A stretch of DNA of 64,000 nt from Mallotus nudiflorus (GCA_947683625.1 CANTUR010000836.1:19627-83626); one strand, 5' to 3'. Shown: positions 1 to 12,100, counted from the stretch's first letter. Translations and numbers: made by a program. The notes: generated from the letters alone by a model not told the origin.

Positions 1-885
1 GGGTCATACACTTAGAAGAGGCCTAAAACGATTATAGGCTTATTAAGCGTATTTAAACTCTTTGGAAATAAATATATTTAACTATTTATTTATGATAATT
101 GTTATCTAAATAAATAATAAATATATTATTGATTTTATTTTAAATATATAAAATTCAAATTAAATGGCTATTTACCAAAAAGGGTTTAGTAAGTGAAACC
201 CTAATTGAGAACTCTATATATATGTTATATTCTCTAGGGTTTGATACAGATCAATTAAGTGAGCCACCTAAAATTTATTTTCTCTGCATTTTGAGAAAAA
301 TGAAATCAAAGAGAGTTTTGTTCTTGAGTTGTGAGACAACCAAGTCATGCTAGCACACACACACAGATCGTTTTGATCAAGGCATGTTCATGTGGATACC
401 TTTAAAGGACAGATTCTTTTGAAGACGTTTAAAATCTGAATCTGAATCAAAGTAAAAGCTCGAGGTAAGGTGTCACTGAAGTGAGCCTCCTCTCATCCTT
501 TTAGATTTTCTTACCTCTTCTGCATTTTGGTAAGATTCTTGAAACCTTAAATTTAATCAAGTAGTCAAATTACATGGTTCTAAGTCTGGGAACGTGATAA
601 AATTTTTATATTTCTGTTGCGTTTGTATCACGAAACCCAATAATTATTCCATGCCACTTATGCTGATAGGGGTTTAAAAATTACATTTTAGCCAAGTTCA
701 AGTGTTAAAATGGCAAAACTATAAGTTAAAGTGTTAAACTGACTAAAAGTGGCAAGTACATAGGGCCATGTATGTATTATGCCAAATAACATTTCTAGGT
801 ATAAAAACAGAGTTCAATCTTTATTAGTTCAAATCGGCTTTTAAAGTATGAGCTTGGTTTTTTATAGATAGAAATAGATAGAAAC
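1..885. other. Unassigned left flank of element A
   Basis: No convincing coding region is seen. The stretch holds a telo-box-like AAACCCTAA near 197, a TATA-like run near 213-225, a short CA microsatellite near 354-364 and a splice-donor-like GAGGTAAGG near 462-470. This could be the promoter and leader of an older transposon or of a gene fragment, but no family was recognised. The last five bases (881-885, GAAAC) are the left target-site copy of element A. Confidence 0.4.
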
Positions 886-1325
886 TGTAATATCCCATGT
901 TTTTAAAATATTTTTACACTGCACCGGGATATGCAGTGTTAATAATTTCTGTATATTATATGATATTTTTATGAGTTGTTATGTATTTAAAACCTATTTT
1001 AATTATTGTGTATTATTTACAGTCCTTTACGTAAAATTTTCCCGGGACTTGCATTTTTGGGGAAATTTTCACGTAAATAAATTATTATTAATTATTTTAA
1101 ATATATTTTCGGACTTGCATGAACTCATACGTATTTTTAAAATACTAAATAAAGCCTATGTGTGCAATATTTATTTAATTAGGGTTTAATTAATATTACC
1201 CTAATATTTTATTATTTGTTTATTAATTTATTGTTATTTAATTATTTTTATTTATTATTATATTTTAAAATATTAAATTTTATGTGTGTGGTGTATATTT
1301 AATGTGTGTAATTTAATATTATTTT

Positions 1326-1365
1326 ATTATATAGTATAAAGTATATATATATACATATAATATAT
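1326..1365 (+). promoter_or_regulatory. Probable core promoter (TATA block) of the element A LTR
   Basis: A TATATAGTATAAAG-type block is followed about 50 bp downstream by a pyrimidine-rich stretch (near 1400-1430), the usual arrangement of a plant pol II start region. The same block precedes the same pyrimidine stretch in LTRs F, D, E and H, but not in element C. The exact start site cannot be read from sequence. Confidence 0.45.
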
Positions 1366-1399
1366 CAAAAAATCAAGTTTTTGGAAAATTACCATTTTG

Positions 1400-1651
1400 C
1401 CCCGACTTCTCTCTTCTCCCTCCCGATCGTTTCCTCGCCTTCCGACGCCTATAACTGCCGATTTCTTACCGTTGGTGTGCCGTCCGGTGTGCCACCACCT
1501 TCTCCAGCCTTCCTCGCCGCCTGTAGCAGCGGATTCCGGTGCTTGGAAGTCGATTTTGGCCGGAGAAGCCGAACTTCTCTTCACCGTCAATCACGATGAT
1601 TCCGGCCACCATTTTTGACACCACCGGTCTCTTTCTTCTCCTTGAGCTCTG
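1400..1651 (+). promoter_or_regulatory. LTR leader island 1 (putative untranslated exon 1) ending in a splice donor
   Basis: GC-rich, pyrimidine-rich island in an AT-rich LTR. It ends at a consensus 5' splice site (CTG then GTGAGT, GT at 1652-1653). The matching place in LTR H has CCG then GTGAGT (GT at 61952-61953), and in the diverged LTR I CTG then GTGAGA (GT at 18334-18335). In the 3' LTR of A this donor is mutated (GTTGAGT). The reading as an exon is inference; the splice-site match and its retention are seen directly. Confidence 0.45.
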
Positions 1652-2557
1652 GTGAGTGTGATTCTAGCTTTGGTTTGAGCTTAAATGGTCTAGCTTTACT
1701 TAGGTTTCGATTTTTCGAATTCGGCCACATTAGGGTTTTTGATTTTTTTGAGCTTCGAATTGATTTATTCATGAAAAATCTCTTCACAAATATTGTTCCT
1801 AGTAGCTTAATCTACATGTATGAATTTTTGTGGAATTTTTGGATTTTTGGGTATTTTTGAATATTTTAATATTATTTTCTAATTTTCGGAAATTAATTAT
1901 TTAAATTATGAAATTGTGTTTTATGGTTGAATTAGGTATTGAAATGAATTATAGGAATTTATTTGGAATTTTTATGAATTTCTATGTATTTATTTTGAAT
2001 TATTGAAGTTTATGTAATTTGGGAAATTAGGGTTAATTATGTTTTTAATTGAATTTAATTGGTTAATTGAGTTTAATTATTAATATTATTGATAAATATG
2101 TTGAGAAAATTAATTTTGGATAATTTTATAATTTTTGGTGAATTTTTGAAGTAATTTTAGTATATTTATATATATAGGGGTATTTTGGTAATTTTACCCT
2201 AAATTGGCTAAAAATGTAATTTAAGTGGTTTTAATAGTTATTTAAGGTATAAAAATGATTTCTACAAATTATTTGGTATTTTTAACTAATTAAAACTATT
2301 TTTCGTGAATTATTTTTAATTATATATATAATATATGGTTTTTCTAATAAAATGAGTTTTTATCGGTTTTTACAGTGTTTTAAGGTTAATTATGTAATTT
2401 CTACCTATAAAATGAATTTCTATGTTATAAGGATATTTTTGGTATTTCTGAAATTATTCTGTGATTGTGGACCCCGATCGGTGGACTGTAGTTTGGAGTC
2501 CGACCGTGGGATTTTGATTGTGCTCTATGTAGTTTTTCGAAGTGTATTTCCTTGCAG

Positions 2558-2811
2558 GGTCGGCTCTACTCTTTTGAGTAGAGAGACGTCCATTTTACAG
2601 GGGAGGTTCTACCGAATTTTCGATAGAATTCTCATAAAACGTGATATCCGATCGAACCCTAATTCTGTTTCTGTATTTAATACTCTAGATCGAATTCTAG
2701 GATTTCTATTAGGTTTCTTCTGATGTCTATTATTTATTGCTTGTTTAGTTGCACCGAGACCGAGGGCTAGTGGACCAGGCCCGTCGGACCCGTCTCGTGG
2801 AGTGCACTAGG
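2558..2811 (+). promoter_or_regulatory. LTR leader island 2 (putative exon 2) with an 8-bp stem-loop
   Basis: Preceded by a good 3' splice site (TTTCCTTGCAG, AG at 2556-2557) and followed by a 5' splice site (AGG then GTGAGT, GT at 2812-2813). Just inside the acceptor is a perfect 8-bp stem (CTCTACTC 2564-2571, GAGTAGAG 2576-2583) with a 4-base loop. Diverged LTR I keeps an acceptor at the same place (TTTATACAG, AG at 19528-19529) and a donor of different sequence (CCT then GTAAGT, GT at 19830-19831). A spliced leader is inferred, not shown. Confidence 0.45.
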
Positions 2812-3189
2812 GTGAGTTACTATACTATATATATATGCTTAGGATGCATGATTTAGAAATGCATGTTTTATGTTGATTAAATATGCATAAATAATTTGAT
2901 TATTTCTTATGTCATATTTAGTTTATTTTGGTTTATTTTTGGTATATATTAAATTATATGCATGTTTTGTAAATAAATTATATTTAAAATGTTTTTAAAT
3001 ATATTTCTAGCTTGATTTATGATTTGATTGGATTTATTTGACGTATATATACTCAAAATATACCTGGTTTATTTTTAGTATATTTCTAGTATATATATGG
3101 TTTATGTTGATATTTTATTGAACTTCATGCATCATTTATTTTTGTGAATGAATGTTTTATATTATTAATGATGAAGGATATCAATAGAA

Positions 3190-3490
3190 CGTGCTACCTA
3201 GTGGGCAGCACTAGGACCGAGTACGTACCGGTACGCCTATAGTATTTAGGCTATATTACTAACCTATTTATGGATATTGATTGAATATGATTATTTGATG
3301 TGTGAGATATGGTTTGGGTGTGATTGCTGGAGCTCGGTTGACCAAGTGTCTTGGGGCCAATCACACTAGCAGTCAGACTGCTGGAGCTCGGTTGACTTAG
3401 TGTCTCGGGGCCAGTCTACTGTCTAAATGGATTAAGCAGATATATTTGGAATAAGTGAGCCTGTGTGGCTAGAGTGTTGTCTAACACTAT
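3190..3490 (+). other. Conserved stem-loop cluster of the LTR
   Basis: Four kinds of pairing lie within 300 bp. (1) CCTAGTG/CACTAGG (3197-3203 with 3209-3215). (2) A palindrome GTACCGGTAC (3225-3234). (3) Two tandem ~50-bp units sharing CTGGAGCTCGGTTGAC but closed by different stems, GTGATTG/CAATCAC (3320-3326 with 3358-3364) and AGACTG/CAGTCT (3375-3380 with 3412-3417). (4) AGTGTT/AACACT (3473-3478 with 3483-3488). The cluster recurs in most LTRs here on both strands. Element D has four copies of unit (3). Function is unknown; RNA packaging, export or a dimer site are possibilities only. Confidence 0.6.
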
Positions 3491-3715
3491 TTCTGAGGTT
3501 GCGATATTCTAGGGTTCTATATGATCCTTCATAAAAGATGATTTTCAATAAAATATATATAAAAATGATTTTATTGCATCTGTGTGTATTTGCCTGTATA
3601 TATACATATTATATATATACTGTTGATTGTATGCATTATCATTTAGTGTGTATGTATATATATTATAGTAATTCACTCAGTGAGGTCTGACTCCCCTCCG
3701 TTGATAATTTTTCAG

Positions 3716-3805
3716 GAGAGTCAACATCTTCAGACCTCAGTAGCAGGTCTATACGCCAGATTTCTTCCGCCCCGGCTTCCTTGTGTAAACTGCTTACTTG
3801 AGTCT
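3716..3805 (+). promoter_or_regulatory. LTR leader island 3 behind a splice acceptor
   Basis: A 3' splice site (AATTTTTCAG, AG at 3714-3715) precedes a GC-rich island beginning GAGAGTCAAC. The site is retained in minus-strand LTRs F, B, C and G. No strong donor was found after this island, so it is the weakest of the exon-like segments. Confidence 0.3.
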
Positions 3806-4132
3806 TATTTTTATAATCTAGACACTGCAGTAGTTGTAAATTAATTTGGTGGGATTTTATGTATTTTATTTATACGAGATGCATTTTAAGAAATTGAACT
3901 GGATTGTATTAAAAAGATTTTATATATATGAGATGAGTTGAGATTTGATTTAAATCCAGTTAATGAAATTGTTATTATGATATTTATGATTTCCATTTCC
4001 ACTGCAATTGATATTGTTATTATTACTATTGCATATTTTATTTTATTTTTAGGCTTGCTACGGGTTCCGGATTCGAAAGAATTCCCATTCCCTAGCACCG
4101 GTCATGGCCCCTATTTTGGGTCGTGACAAAGT

Positions 4133-4144
4133 TGGTATCAGAGC
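4133..4144 (+). other. Primer-binding site (initiator-Met tRNA) of element A
   Basis: TGGTATCAGAGC lies four bases after the 5' LTR. This is the standard plant retrotransposon site complementary to the 3' end of initiator methionine tRNA, where minus-strand DNA synthesis starts. Confidence 0.9.
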
Positions 4145-4326
4145 GGAGTTCTGTGTCAGGGCTTAGTTATGTGAGTTGTGGCCCTAGTTTTCAGAGTTAT
4201 GTTTTCTGTTGAACTACTGTAGTGTATTAGGTTCGAGTATATCTTGATGAGTATTCCTTGTTGTAGTTTTCAGCGTTATTCCTCTGTTGTCTATTTTTTT
4301 TGAATATTTCTGTTTGTCTTTTCAGT

Positions 4327-7300
4327 ATGAGGAGGCGAGCACGTGTCGCTCCACCGGTCGTTGAGGCCGAGGATGATGAGTCTTTTCAGGATGAGGTTTT
4401 ACCTCCTGAGCAGCCAGTTAGACGTAGAGGTCGTGGCAGAGGTAGACCTCGAGGAGCGGCAAGTCACCGTAGGCAGAGAGAGTTACAGGACGAGGAGCCT
4501 GTAGAGCCTGAATTTGATATTCCTGTTCCTCCAGTCGTTCAGCCTACCTATCAGCAGGGTATGTCTGACCCTGAGGCAGCTTTGTTCTATGCCCGAGTTG
4601 GCAGGATTGCTTTTGATGGTACTTTCGATCCATTAGATTTTCTGCATGCGATTGAGACAAGGACTCGGACTGCTCATACTGAGTACCAGCGGATCATGAT
4701 CGTTGAGTTGTCTGTTGAGGGACCAGCCCTAGATTGGTTCATTCAGATGATCCAGCCTTATATGATGATGATGACATGGGCTCAGTTCTGAGAGCGATTC
4801 ATGAGGAGATTTTATCCAGAGCCTCTTCGTTTGAGTTATCGTCTCCATTTGACCAGTATTTCTCATGGAGATTGATTTGTAGAGGAGTATACCCGAGAGT
4901 TTCTTCATCTGGGTAGATATGCTGAGGATCTGATGCGAGATCAGTATTTTACGGTCACTACGTATGTCACTGGTTTGGGTTCTGCTTTTGCTGGTATGCC
5001 TACAACAGGCCTTACTCTGGAGTTTGTGATTGAGTTAGCCAAGGAGATTGAGCTGAGACTAGTTAGGCAGGGAGCGATGCCTGATTATTACCAGCTAGGA
5101 GTTCAGTCGAGTGGATTGCAGACTACACCGTATTTGAGTTTTCATATTGGATCGAGTAGTCAGTAGTGAGGTCCGACTCAACAGAGTCAGAGACAGCAGC
5201 AGTGAGTGCATCGAAGCAGTAGACATGGCCGTGGAGGTCAGCATAGATCGTTCAGATTTGGGTCAGGTGCTTCAAGCAGCAGCAGTGGTCATAGTTCTGG
5301 ATCAGCGGCCAGTGTTTGTCAGACTTGTGGTAGAGTCCATCAGGGACCGTATTATCTGACACCACTGACATGCTTCAGATGCAGGCAAACAGGACATTTT
5401 TCCAGATCGTGTCCTTATTCCGGGTATCAGCAGCAGTAGATTTCATGATTCCCACAGCAGTCGATTGCTAGTGCTACACCCGTGCCATTTCAATTACCAC
5501 CAGCCCAGCATTAGAGTTCCACTCAGTTTATTCCACAGCAGAGTCATGGTAGAGGTACCAGAGGAGGTGCCAGAGGTGTTGGTCAGGCTTCTACCAGTCA
5601 GCAGGGAGGTCGAGGTCAGGCCAGAGTCTTTCATCTCACTCAGCAGGATGCTCAGGCATCTAATGCAGTCATGGCAGGTATTATTTCTGTTTGTTACCTG
5701 GATGCTTGGGTTTTGTTTGATCCGGGTGCCACGCATTCATTTGTTTCTCCCGCTTTTGCTTCTAAATCTTATTGGCAAGCTTCGAGGATGGCTTTTCCTT
5801 TGTTTGTTGCCACTCCTTTGAGCGATTCCTTGGACACCAATATTGTTCTTTTTGGTTGTCCAGTTCTCATGGGAGATAGAGAATTACTCGCTGATTTGAT
5901 ATTATTGGATGTGATGGAGTTTGATGTTATTCTGGGAATGGATTGGTTATCTTAGCACTATGCCATGGTAGATTGCAGGAATAAAGAGGTGACGTTCAGA
6001 ATTCCTGATGAAGTAGATTTTAAGTTTATGGGTGATAGGAGTTTAGCACCTCAGAATCTTATTTCTGCTATTACGACTAGGAAGTTGTTGAGGAAAGGTT
6101 ATCAGGGATATTTGGCATTGGTCTGGGATACGTCAGTGGAGAAGTTGTCACTCACAGATGTTCCTGTTGCTTGTGAGTTTCCTGATGTTTTTCCTGAGGA
6201 GTTGCCAGGTTTACCACCTTACAGAGAGATTAAGTTCTGTATAGATGTGGTACCAGGTACTACTCCTATATCTATGCCACCCTATCGTATGGCCCCTGCA
6301 GAGTTGAAAGAGTTAAAGGAGCAGTTACAAGAGTTATTGGATAAGGGTTTTATCAGACCTAGTGTTTCTCCTTGGGGTGCACCAGTCCTGTTTGTGAAGA
6401 AGAAGGATGGTACCCTGAGACTGTGCATTGACTACAGAGAGCTGAATAAGGTGACAGTGAAGAATAAGTATCCTCTCCCGAGGATAGATGACTTGTTTGA
6501 TCAGCTATAGAGTGCACAGTTCTTTTCTAAGGTTGATTTGAGGTCGGGTTACCATCAGTTGCGGATTAGTGAAGCTGATATTCTAAGACAGCGTTCTGCA
6601 CATGATATGGCCATTATGAGTTTTTGGTGATGTCTTTTGGTTTGACTAATGCACCAGCAGCTTTTATGGACCTGATGAATAGGGTATTCAGACCATATAT
6701 GGATCAGTTTGTAGTAGTCTTCGTTGATGATATACTGGGTTATTCGAGGAGTATGGAAGAGCATGTATATCACTTGAGGATTGTACTACAGACATTGAGA
6801 GATCATCAGCTTTATGCCAAATTCTCAAAGTGTGATTTCTGGATGGAGAGTGTTTCTTTTCTTGGACACGTGGTGTCCTAAAGAAGGTATCCAGGTTGAT
6901 CCACAGAAGATTGAGGCAGTGTCTGAGTGCCTAGACCTACTTCTGTTACTGAGATTCGAAGTTTTCTGGGTTTAACCAGGTATTATAGGCGGTTTGTGCA
7001 GGATTTTTCCAGAATAGCAGCCCTTATGACTCGCTTGACTTAGAAGAATGTTAGATTCGAGTGGTCAGAAGCTTGTGACAATAGTTTCCAATTGTTGAAG
7101 GAGAAGTTGACCACTGCCCCAGTGTTAGCTTTGCCTAATAGTGTGGATAAGTTCACAGTTTACTGTGATGCCTCTAGAATTGGCCTTGGTTGTGTGTTGA
7201 TGCAGAATGGAAGGGTGATAGCCTATGCTTCGTGGCAGTTGAAGAAGCATGAGCAGAACTATCCCACACATGATCTTGAGATGGCTGCAGTGATCTTTGC

Positions 7301-9068
7301 TTTGAAGATTTGGAGACATTATCTGTACGGGGTGACTTGTGAGATATTTACTGATCACAAGAGCCTTAAGTACATTTTCCAGCAGAGAGATCTGAATCTG
7401 AGGCAGAGAAGATGGTTGGAATTGTTGAAGGATTATGATTGTGAGATCTTATATCATCCGGGTAAAGCTAATGTGGTAGCAGATGCCTTGAGTAGGAAGT
7501 CCTCAGGTATTCTTGCTCACATCAGTGTTGAGAGGAGACCATTGATCCAGGGTTGCATCTTTTGGTGGATCAAGGTTTGATGATGAAGATTAGTAGATCA
7601 GGTGGGACTGCTAGCTCAGTTTAAAGTGCGATCTGTGCTGAGGGATAGGAGTAAAGCAGCTCAGAGCCGAGATCTTATCTAGAAGAGCTTGCAGAGAATG
7701 TTCGAGTAGGGAAGTTCACTGATTTCACACTCGATGATGACGGTGTGTTGTGGATCAGTGGTAGATTGTGTGTTCATGACGTGGATGATTTGAGAGAGGA
7801 GATTTTAGAGGAAGCACATTCTACAGCCTACAGCGTACATCCAGGTGACACTAAGATGTACCACAGTATCAGAGATATATACTGGTGGGATGGATTGAAG
7901 AAGGATGTCACTGATTATGTTGCTAAGTGTCTGATGTGTCAGCAAGTGAAAGCTGAACATCAGAAGCCTTCTGGGAAACTTCAGCCTCTTCCTATTCCCG
8001 AGTGGAAGTAGGAAAGGATAGCTATGGATTTTTGTGGTAGGTTTACCTCATTCGAAGGATGGATACGACTCCATCTGGGTGATCGTAGATAGGTTGACGA
8101 AGTCTGCACATTTCTTACCTGTGAAAGCCACATATTCAATTGCTAGATTGGCGAAGTTGTATGTGAAGCATATCGTATGCCTTCATGGGGTACCTGTGTC
8201 CATTGTGTCAGATAGAGGTTCAGTGTTTACCTCTCATTTTTGGCAGAAGGTTGCAAGAAACGATGGGCACTAGGTTGGATTTCAGTACTGCTTTTCATCT
8301 CAGACAGATGGTCAGTCTGAGAGGAAGATCTAGACACTGGAAGATATGTTGAGGATGTGTGTCTTGGATTTGGGAGGTAGCTGGGATGATCATTTTCCAC
8401 TCGTAGAGTTTACATATAATAACAGCTACCATAGCAGTATTGGCATGGCACCGTATGAGGCTTTGTATGGAAGGAAGTGTAGATCCCCTTTGTGTTGGGA
8501 TGAGATTGGTGAGAGAGCTTTGACTGGACCTGAGATGGTTCAGGATGCTGTAGAGAAAGTCGCCGTGATTAAGCGCAGATTAGAGACCACAGTTAGTAGG
8601 CAGAAGAGTTATGCGGATCCTAGGCACAGAGATGTGGAGTTTCAGGTTGGAGATTTCATTTTTCTGAAGGTATCTCCGATGAAGGGTGTGATGAGATTTC
8701 GCAGGAAGAGTAAGTTAGCACCGAGATATATTAGACCGTTTGAGATTCTGGAGAGAGTTGGCACTGTTGCATATCGGTTGGATTTACCTCCGAGTACGTT
8801 ACAAGTGCATCCAGTATTTCATATCTCGATGCTGAGGAAGTATATCTCAGACCCTTCTTACGTGTTGTAACCTGACAGTGTAGAAATGAGTGAAGATTTG
8901 ACGTTTGTGGAAGAGCCTGTGGCAATCGTTGATTTTCAAATTCGACAGTTGTGATCGAAGCAGATTCCGATGGTCAAGGTTCTGTGGCGTAGCAACAGAG
9001 TCAAGGAGCATACGTGGGAGACTGAAGCTGAGATGCGAGCTTCTTACCCGTATCTCTTTCCTTCCTAA
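4327..9068 (+). pseudogene. Decayed gag-pol polyprotein of element A
   Basis: Read against the better-preserved copy in element C, this frame runs from the ATG at 4327 to a TAA at 9066-9068. Order: arginine-rich gag N-terminus, retrotransposon gag domain (from about 4560), zinc knuckle near 5370-5420, protease motif (D-P-G-A-T, near 5720), reverse transcriptase (V-D-D motif near 6724), RNase H (7150-7500), integrase (7800-8640), GPY/F region and chromodomain (8890-9060). In-frame stops in the gag and early pol part lie at 4789, 4873, 5164, 5167, 5203, 5437, 5446, 5512, 5953 and 6508; nearly all are CAG to TAG or CGA to TGA. Single-base indels lie near 6584, 6880 and 6930, and more stops follow. 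The ATG sits directly behind a 3' splice site (TTTGTCTTTTCAG, AG at 4324-4325). Confidence 0.92.
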
Positions 9069-9110
9069 TTCTGTAATCTTTTCTTTTTGGAATTCGGGGA
9101 CGAATTCTTG

Positions 9111-9124
9111 TAAGGGGGGAAGAC
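9111..9124 (+). other. Polypurine tract of element A
   Basis: A purine run (AAGGGGGGAAGA) directly precedes the 3' LTR and is the expected primer for plus-strand synthesis. It lies just after a conserved GGGGACGAATTC stretch typical of plant chromoviruses. Confidence 0.85.
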
Positions 9125-12100
9125 TGTAATATCCCGTGTTTTTAAAATATTTTTACACTATACCGGGATATGCAGTGTTAATAATTTCTATATATTATAT
9201 GATATTTTTATGAGTTGTTATGTATTTAAAACCTATTTTAATTATTGTGTATTATTTACAGTCCTTTACGTAAAATTTTCCCGGGACTTGCATTTTTGGG
9301 GAAATTTTCACGTAAATAATTTATTATTAATTATTTTAAATATATTTTCGGACTTGCATGAACTCATACGTATTTTTAAAATACTAAATAAAGCCTATGT
9401 GTGCAATATTTATTTAATTAGGGTTTAATTAATATTATCCTAATATTTTATTATTTGTTTATTAATTTATTGTTATTTAATTATTTTTATTTATTATTAT
9501 ATTTTAAAATATTAAATTTTATGTGTGTGGTGTATATTTAATGTGTGTAATTTAATATTATTTTATTATATAGTATAAAGTATATATATACATATAATAT
9601 ATCAAAAAATCAAGTTTTTGGAAAATTACCATTTTGCCCCCGACTTCTCTCTTCTCCCTCCCGATCGTTTCCTCGCCGTACGACGCCTGTAACTGTCGAT
9701 TTCTTGCCGTTGGTGTGTCGTTCGATGTGCCACCACCTTCTCCAGCCTTTCTCGCCGCCTGTAGCAGCGGATTCCAGCGCTTGGAAGTCGTTTTTGGCCG
9801 GAGAAGTCGAACTTCTCTTCACTGTCGATCACGACGATTCTGGCCACCATTTTCGACACCGCCAGTCTCTTTCTTCTCCTTGAGCTCCGTTGAGTGTGAT
9901 TCTAGCTTTGGTTTGAGCTTAAATGGTCTAGCTTTGCTTAGGTTTCGATTTTTCGAATTCGGCCACATTAGGGTTTTTGATTTTTTTGAGCTTCGAATTG
10001 ATTTATTCATGAAAAATCCCTTCAAAAATGTTGTTCCTAGTAGCTTAATCTACATGTATGAATTTTTGTGGAATTTTTGGATTTTTGGGTATTTTTGAAT
10101 ATTTTAATATTATTTTCTAATTTTCGGAAATTAATTATTTAAATTATGAAATTGTGTTTTATGGTTGAATTAGGTGTTGAAATGAATTATAGGAATTTAT
10201 TTGTAATTTTTATGAATTTCTATGTATTTATTTTGAATTATTAAAGTTTATGTAATTTGGGAAATTAGGGTTAATTATGTTTTTAATTGAATTTAATTGG
10301 TTAATTGAGTTTAATTATTAATATTATTGATAAATATGTTGAGAAAATTAATTTTGGATAATTGTATAATTTTTGGTGAATTTTTGAAGTAATTTTAGTA
10401 TATTTATATATATAGGGGTATTTTGGTAATTTTACCCTAAATTGGCTAAAAATGTAATTTAAGTGGTTTTAATAGTTATTTAAGGTATAAAAATGATTTC
10501 TACAAATTATTTGGTATTTTTAACTAATTAAAACTATTTTTCGTGAATTATTTTTAATTATATATATAATATATGGTTTTTCTAATAAAATGAGTTTTTA
10601 TCGGTTTTTACAGTGTTTTAAGGTTAATTATGTAATTTCTACCTATAAAATGAATTTCTATGTTATAAGGATATTTTTGGTATTTCTGAAATTATTCTGT
10701 GATTGTGGACCCCGGTCGGTGGACTGTAGTATGGAGTCCGACCGTGGGATTTTGATTGTGCTCTATGTAGTTTTTCGAAGTGTATTTCCTTGCAGGGTCG
10801 GCTCTACTCTTTTGAGTAGAGAGACGTCCATTTTACAGGGGAGGTTCTGCCGAATTTTTGTTAGAATTCTCGTAAAACGTGATATCCGATCGAACCCTAA
10901 TTCTGTTTCTGTATTTAATACTCTAGATCGAATTCTAGGATTTCTGTTAGGTTTATTCTGATGTTTATTATTTATTGCTTGTTTAGTTGCACCGAGATCG
11001 TGGGCTAGTGGACCAGGCCCGTCGGACCCGTCTCGTGGAGCGCACTAGGGTGAGTTACTATACTATATATATATGCTTAGGATGCATGATTTAGAAATGC
11101 ATGTTTTATGTTGATTAAATATGCATAAATAATTTGATTATTTCTTAAGTCATATTTAGTTTATTTTGGTTTATTTTTGGTATATATTAAATTATATGCA
11201 TGTTTTGTAAATAAATTATATTTAAAATGTTTTTAAATATATTTCTAGCTTGATTTATGATTTGATTGGATTTATTTGACGTATATATACTCAAAATATA
11301 CCTGGTTTATTTTTAGTATATTTCTAGTATATATATGGTTTATGTTGATATTTTATTGAACTTCATGCATCATTTATTTTTGTGAATGAATGTTTTATAT
11401 TATTAATGATGAAGGATATCAATAGAACGTGCTACCTAGTGGGCAGCACTAGGACCGAGTATGTACCGGTACACCTATAGTATTTAGGCTATATTACTAA
11501 CCTATTTATGGATATTGATTGAATATGATTATTTGATGTGTGAGATATGGTTTGGGTGTGATTGCTGGAGCTCGGTTGACCAAGTGTCTCGGGGCCAATC
11601 ACACTGGCAGTCAAACTGTTGGAGCTCGGTTGACTTAGTGTCTCAGGGCCAGTCTACTGTCTAAATGGATTAAGCGGATATATTTGGAATAAGTGAACCC
11701 GTGTGGCTAGAGTGTTGTCTAACACTATTTCTGAGGTTGCGATATTCTAGGGTTCTATGTGATCCTTCATAAAAGATGATTTTCAATGAAATATATATAA
11801 AAATGATTTTATTGCATCTGTGTGTATTTGCCTGTATATATACATATTATATATATACTATTGATTGTATGCATTATCATTTAGTGTGTATGTATATATA
11901 TTATAGTAATTCACTCAGTGAGGTTTGACTCCCCTCCGTTGATAATTTTTCAGGAGAGTCAACATCTTCAGACCTCAATAGCAGGTCTATACGCTGGATT
12001 TCTTCCGCCCCCGGCTTCCTTGTGTAAACTGCTTACTTGAGTCTTATTTTTATAATCTAGACACTGCAGTAGTTGTAAATTAATTTGGTGGGATTTTATG

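Larger units (their letters stand above)
886..4128 (+). repeat. 5' LTR of element A
   Basis: Starts TGTAATATCCC and ends GGGTCGTGACA (TG...CA ends). About the first 500 bp is AT-rich and ends in a TATA-like block, which suggests a short U3. The remaining 2.7 kb alternates AT-rich stretches with GC-rich islands near 1400-1651, 2460-2811, 3180-3490, 3690-3805 and 4053-4128. Those islands are the parts best conserved among all LTRs of the family in this window. Open frames inside the LTR are not conserved in a protein-like way and are treated as non-coding. Confidence 0.93.

Noticed and set aside
2352..2723. 123-residue open frame repeated in most LTRs (also 10590-10961)
   Set aside because: Conserved at the nucleotide level around the hairpin and splice-like sites, but frame is not preserved between copies and no domain is recognisable.
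9634..10098. 154-residue open frame in the 3' LTR of A (and shorter matches at 1381-1860 and 61681-61984)
   Set aside because: It spans the leader island and the following intron-like AT-rich stretch. The equivalent frames in other LTRs are broken by indels that are not multiples of three, and composition is low-complexity Ser/Phe/Leu. Treated as non-coding leader.
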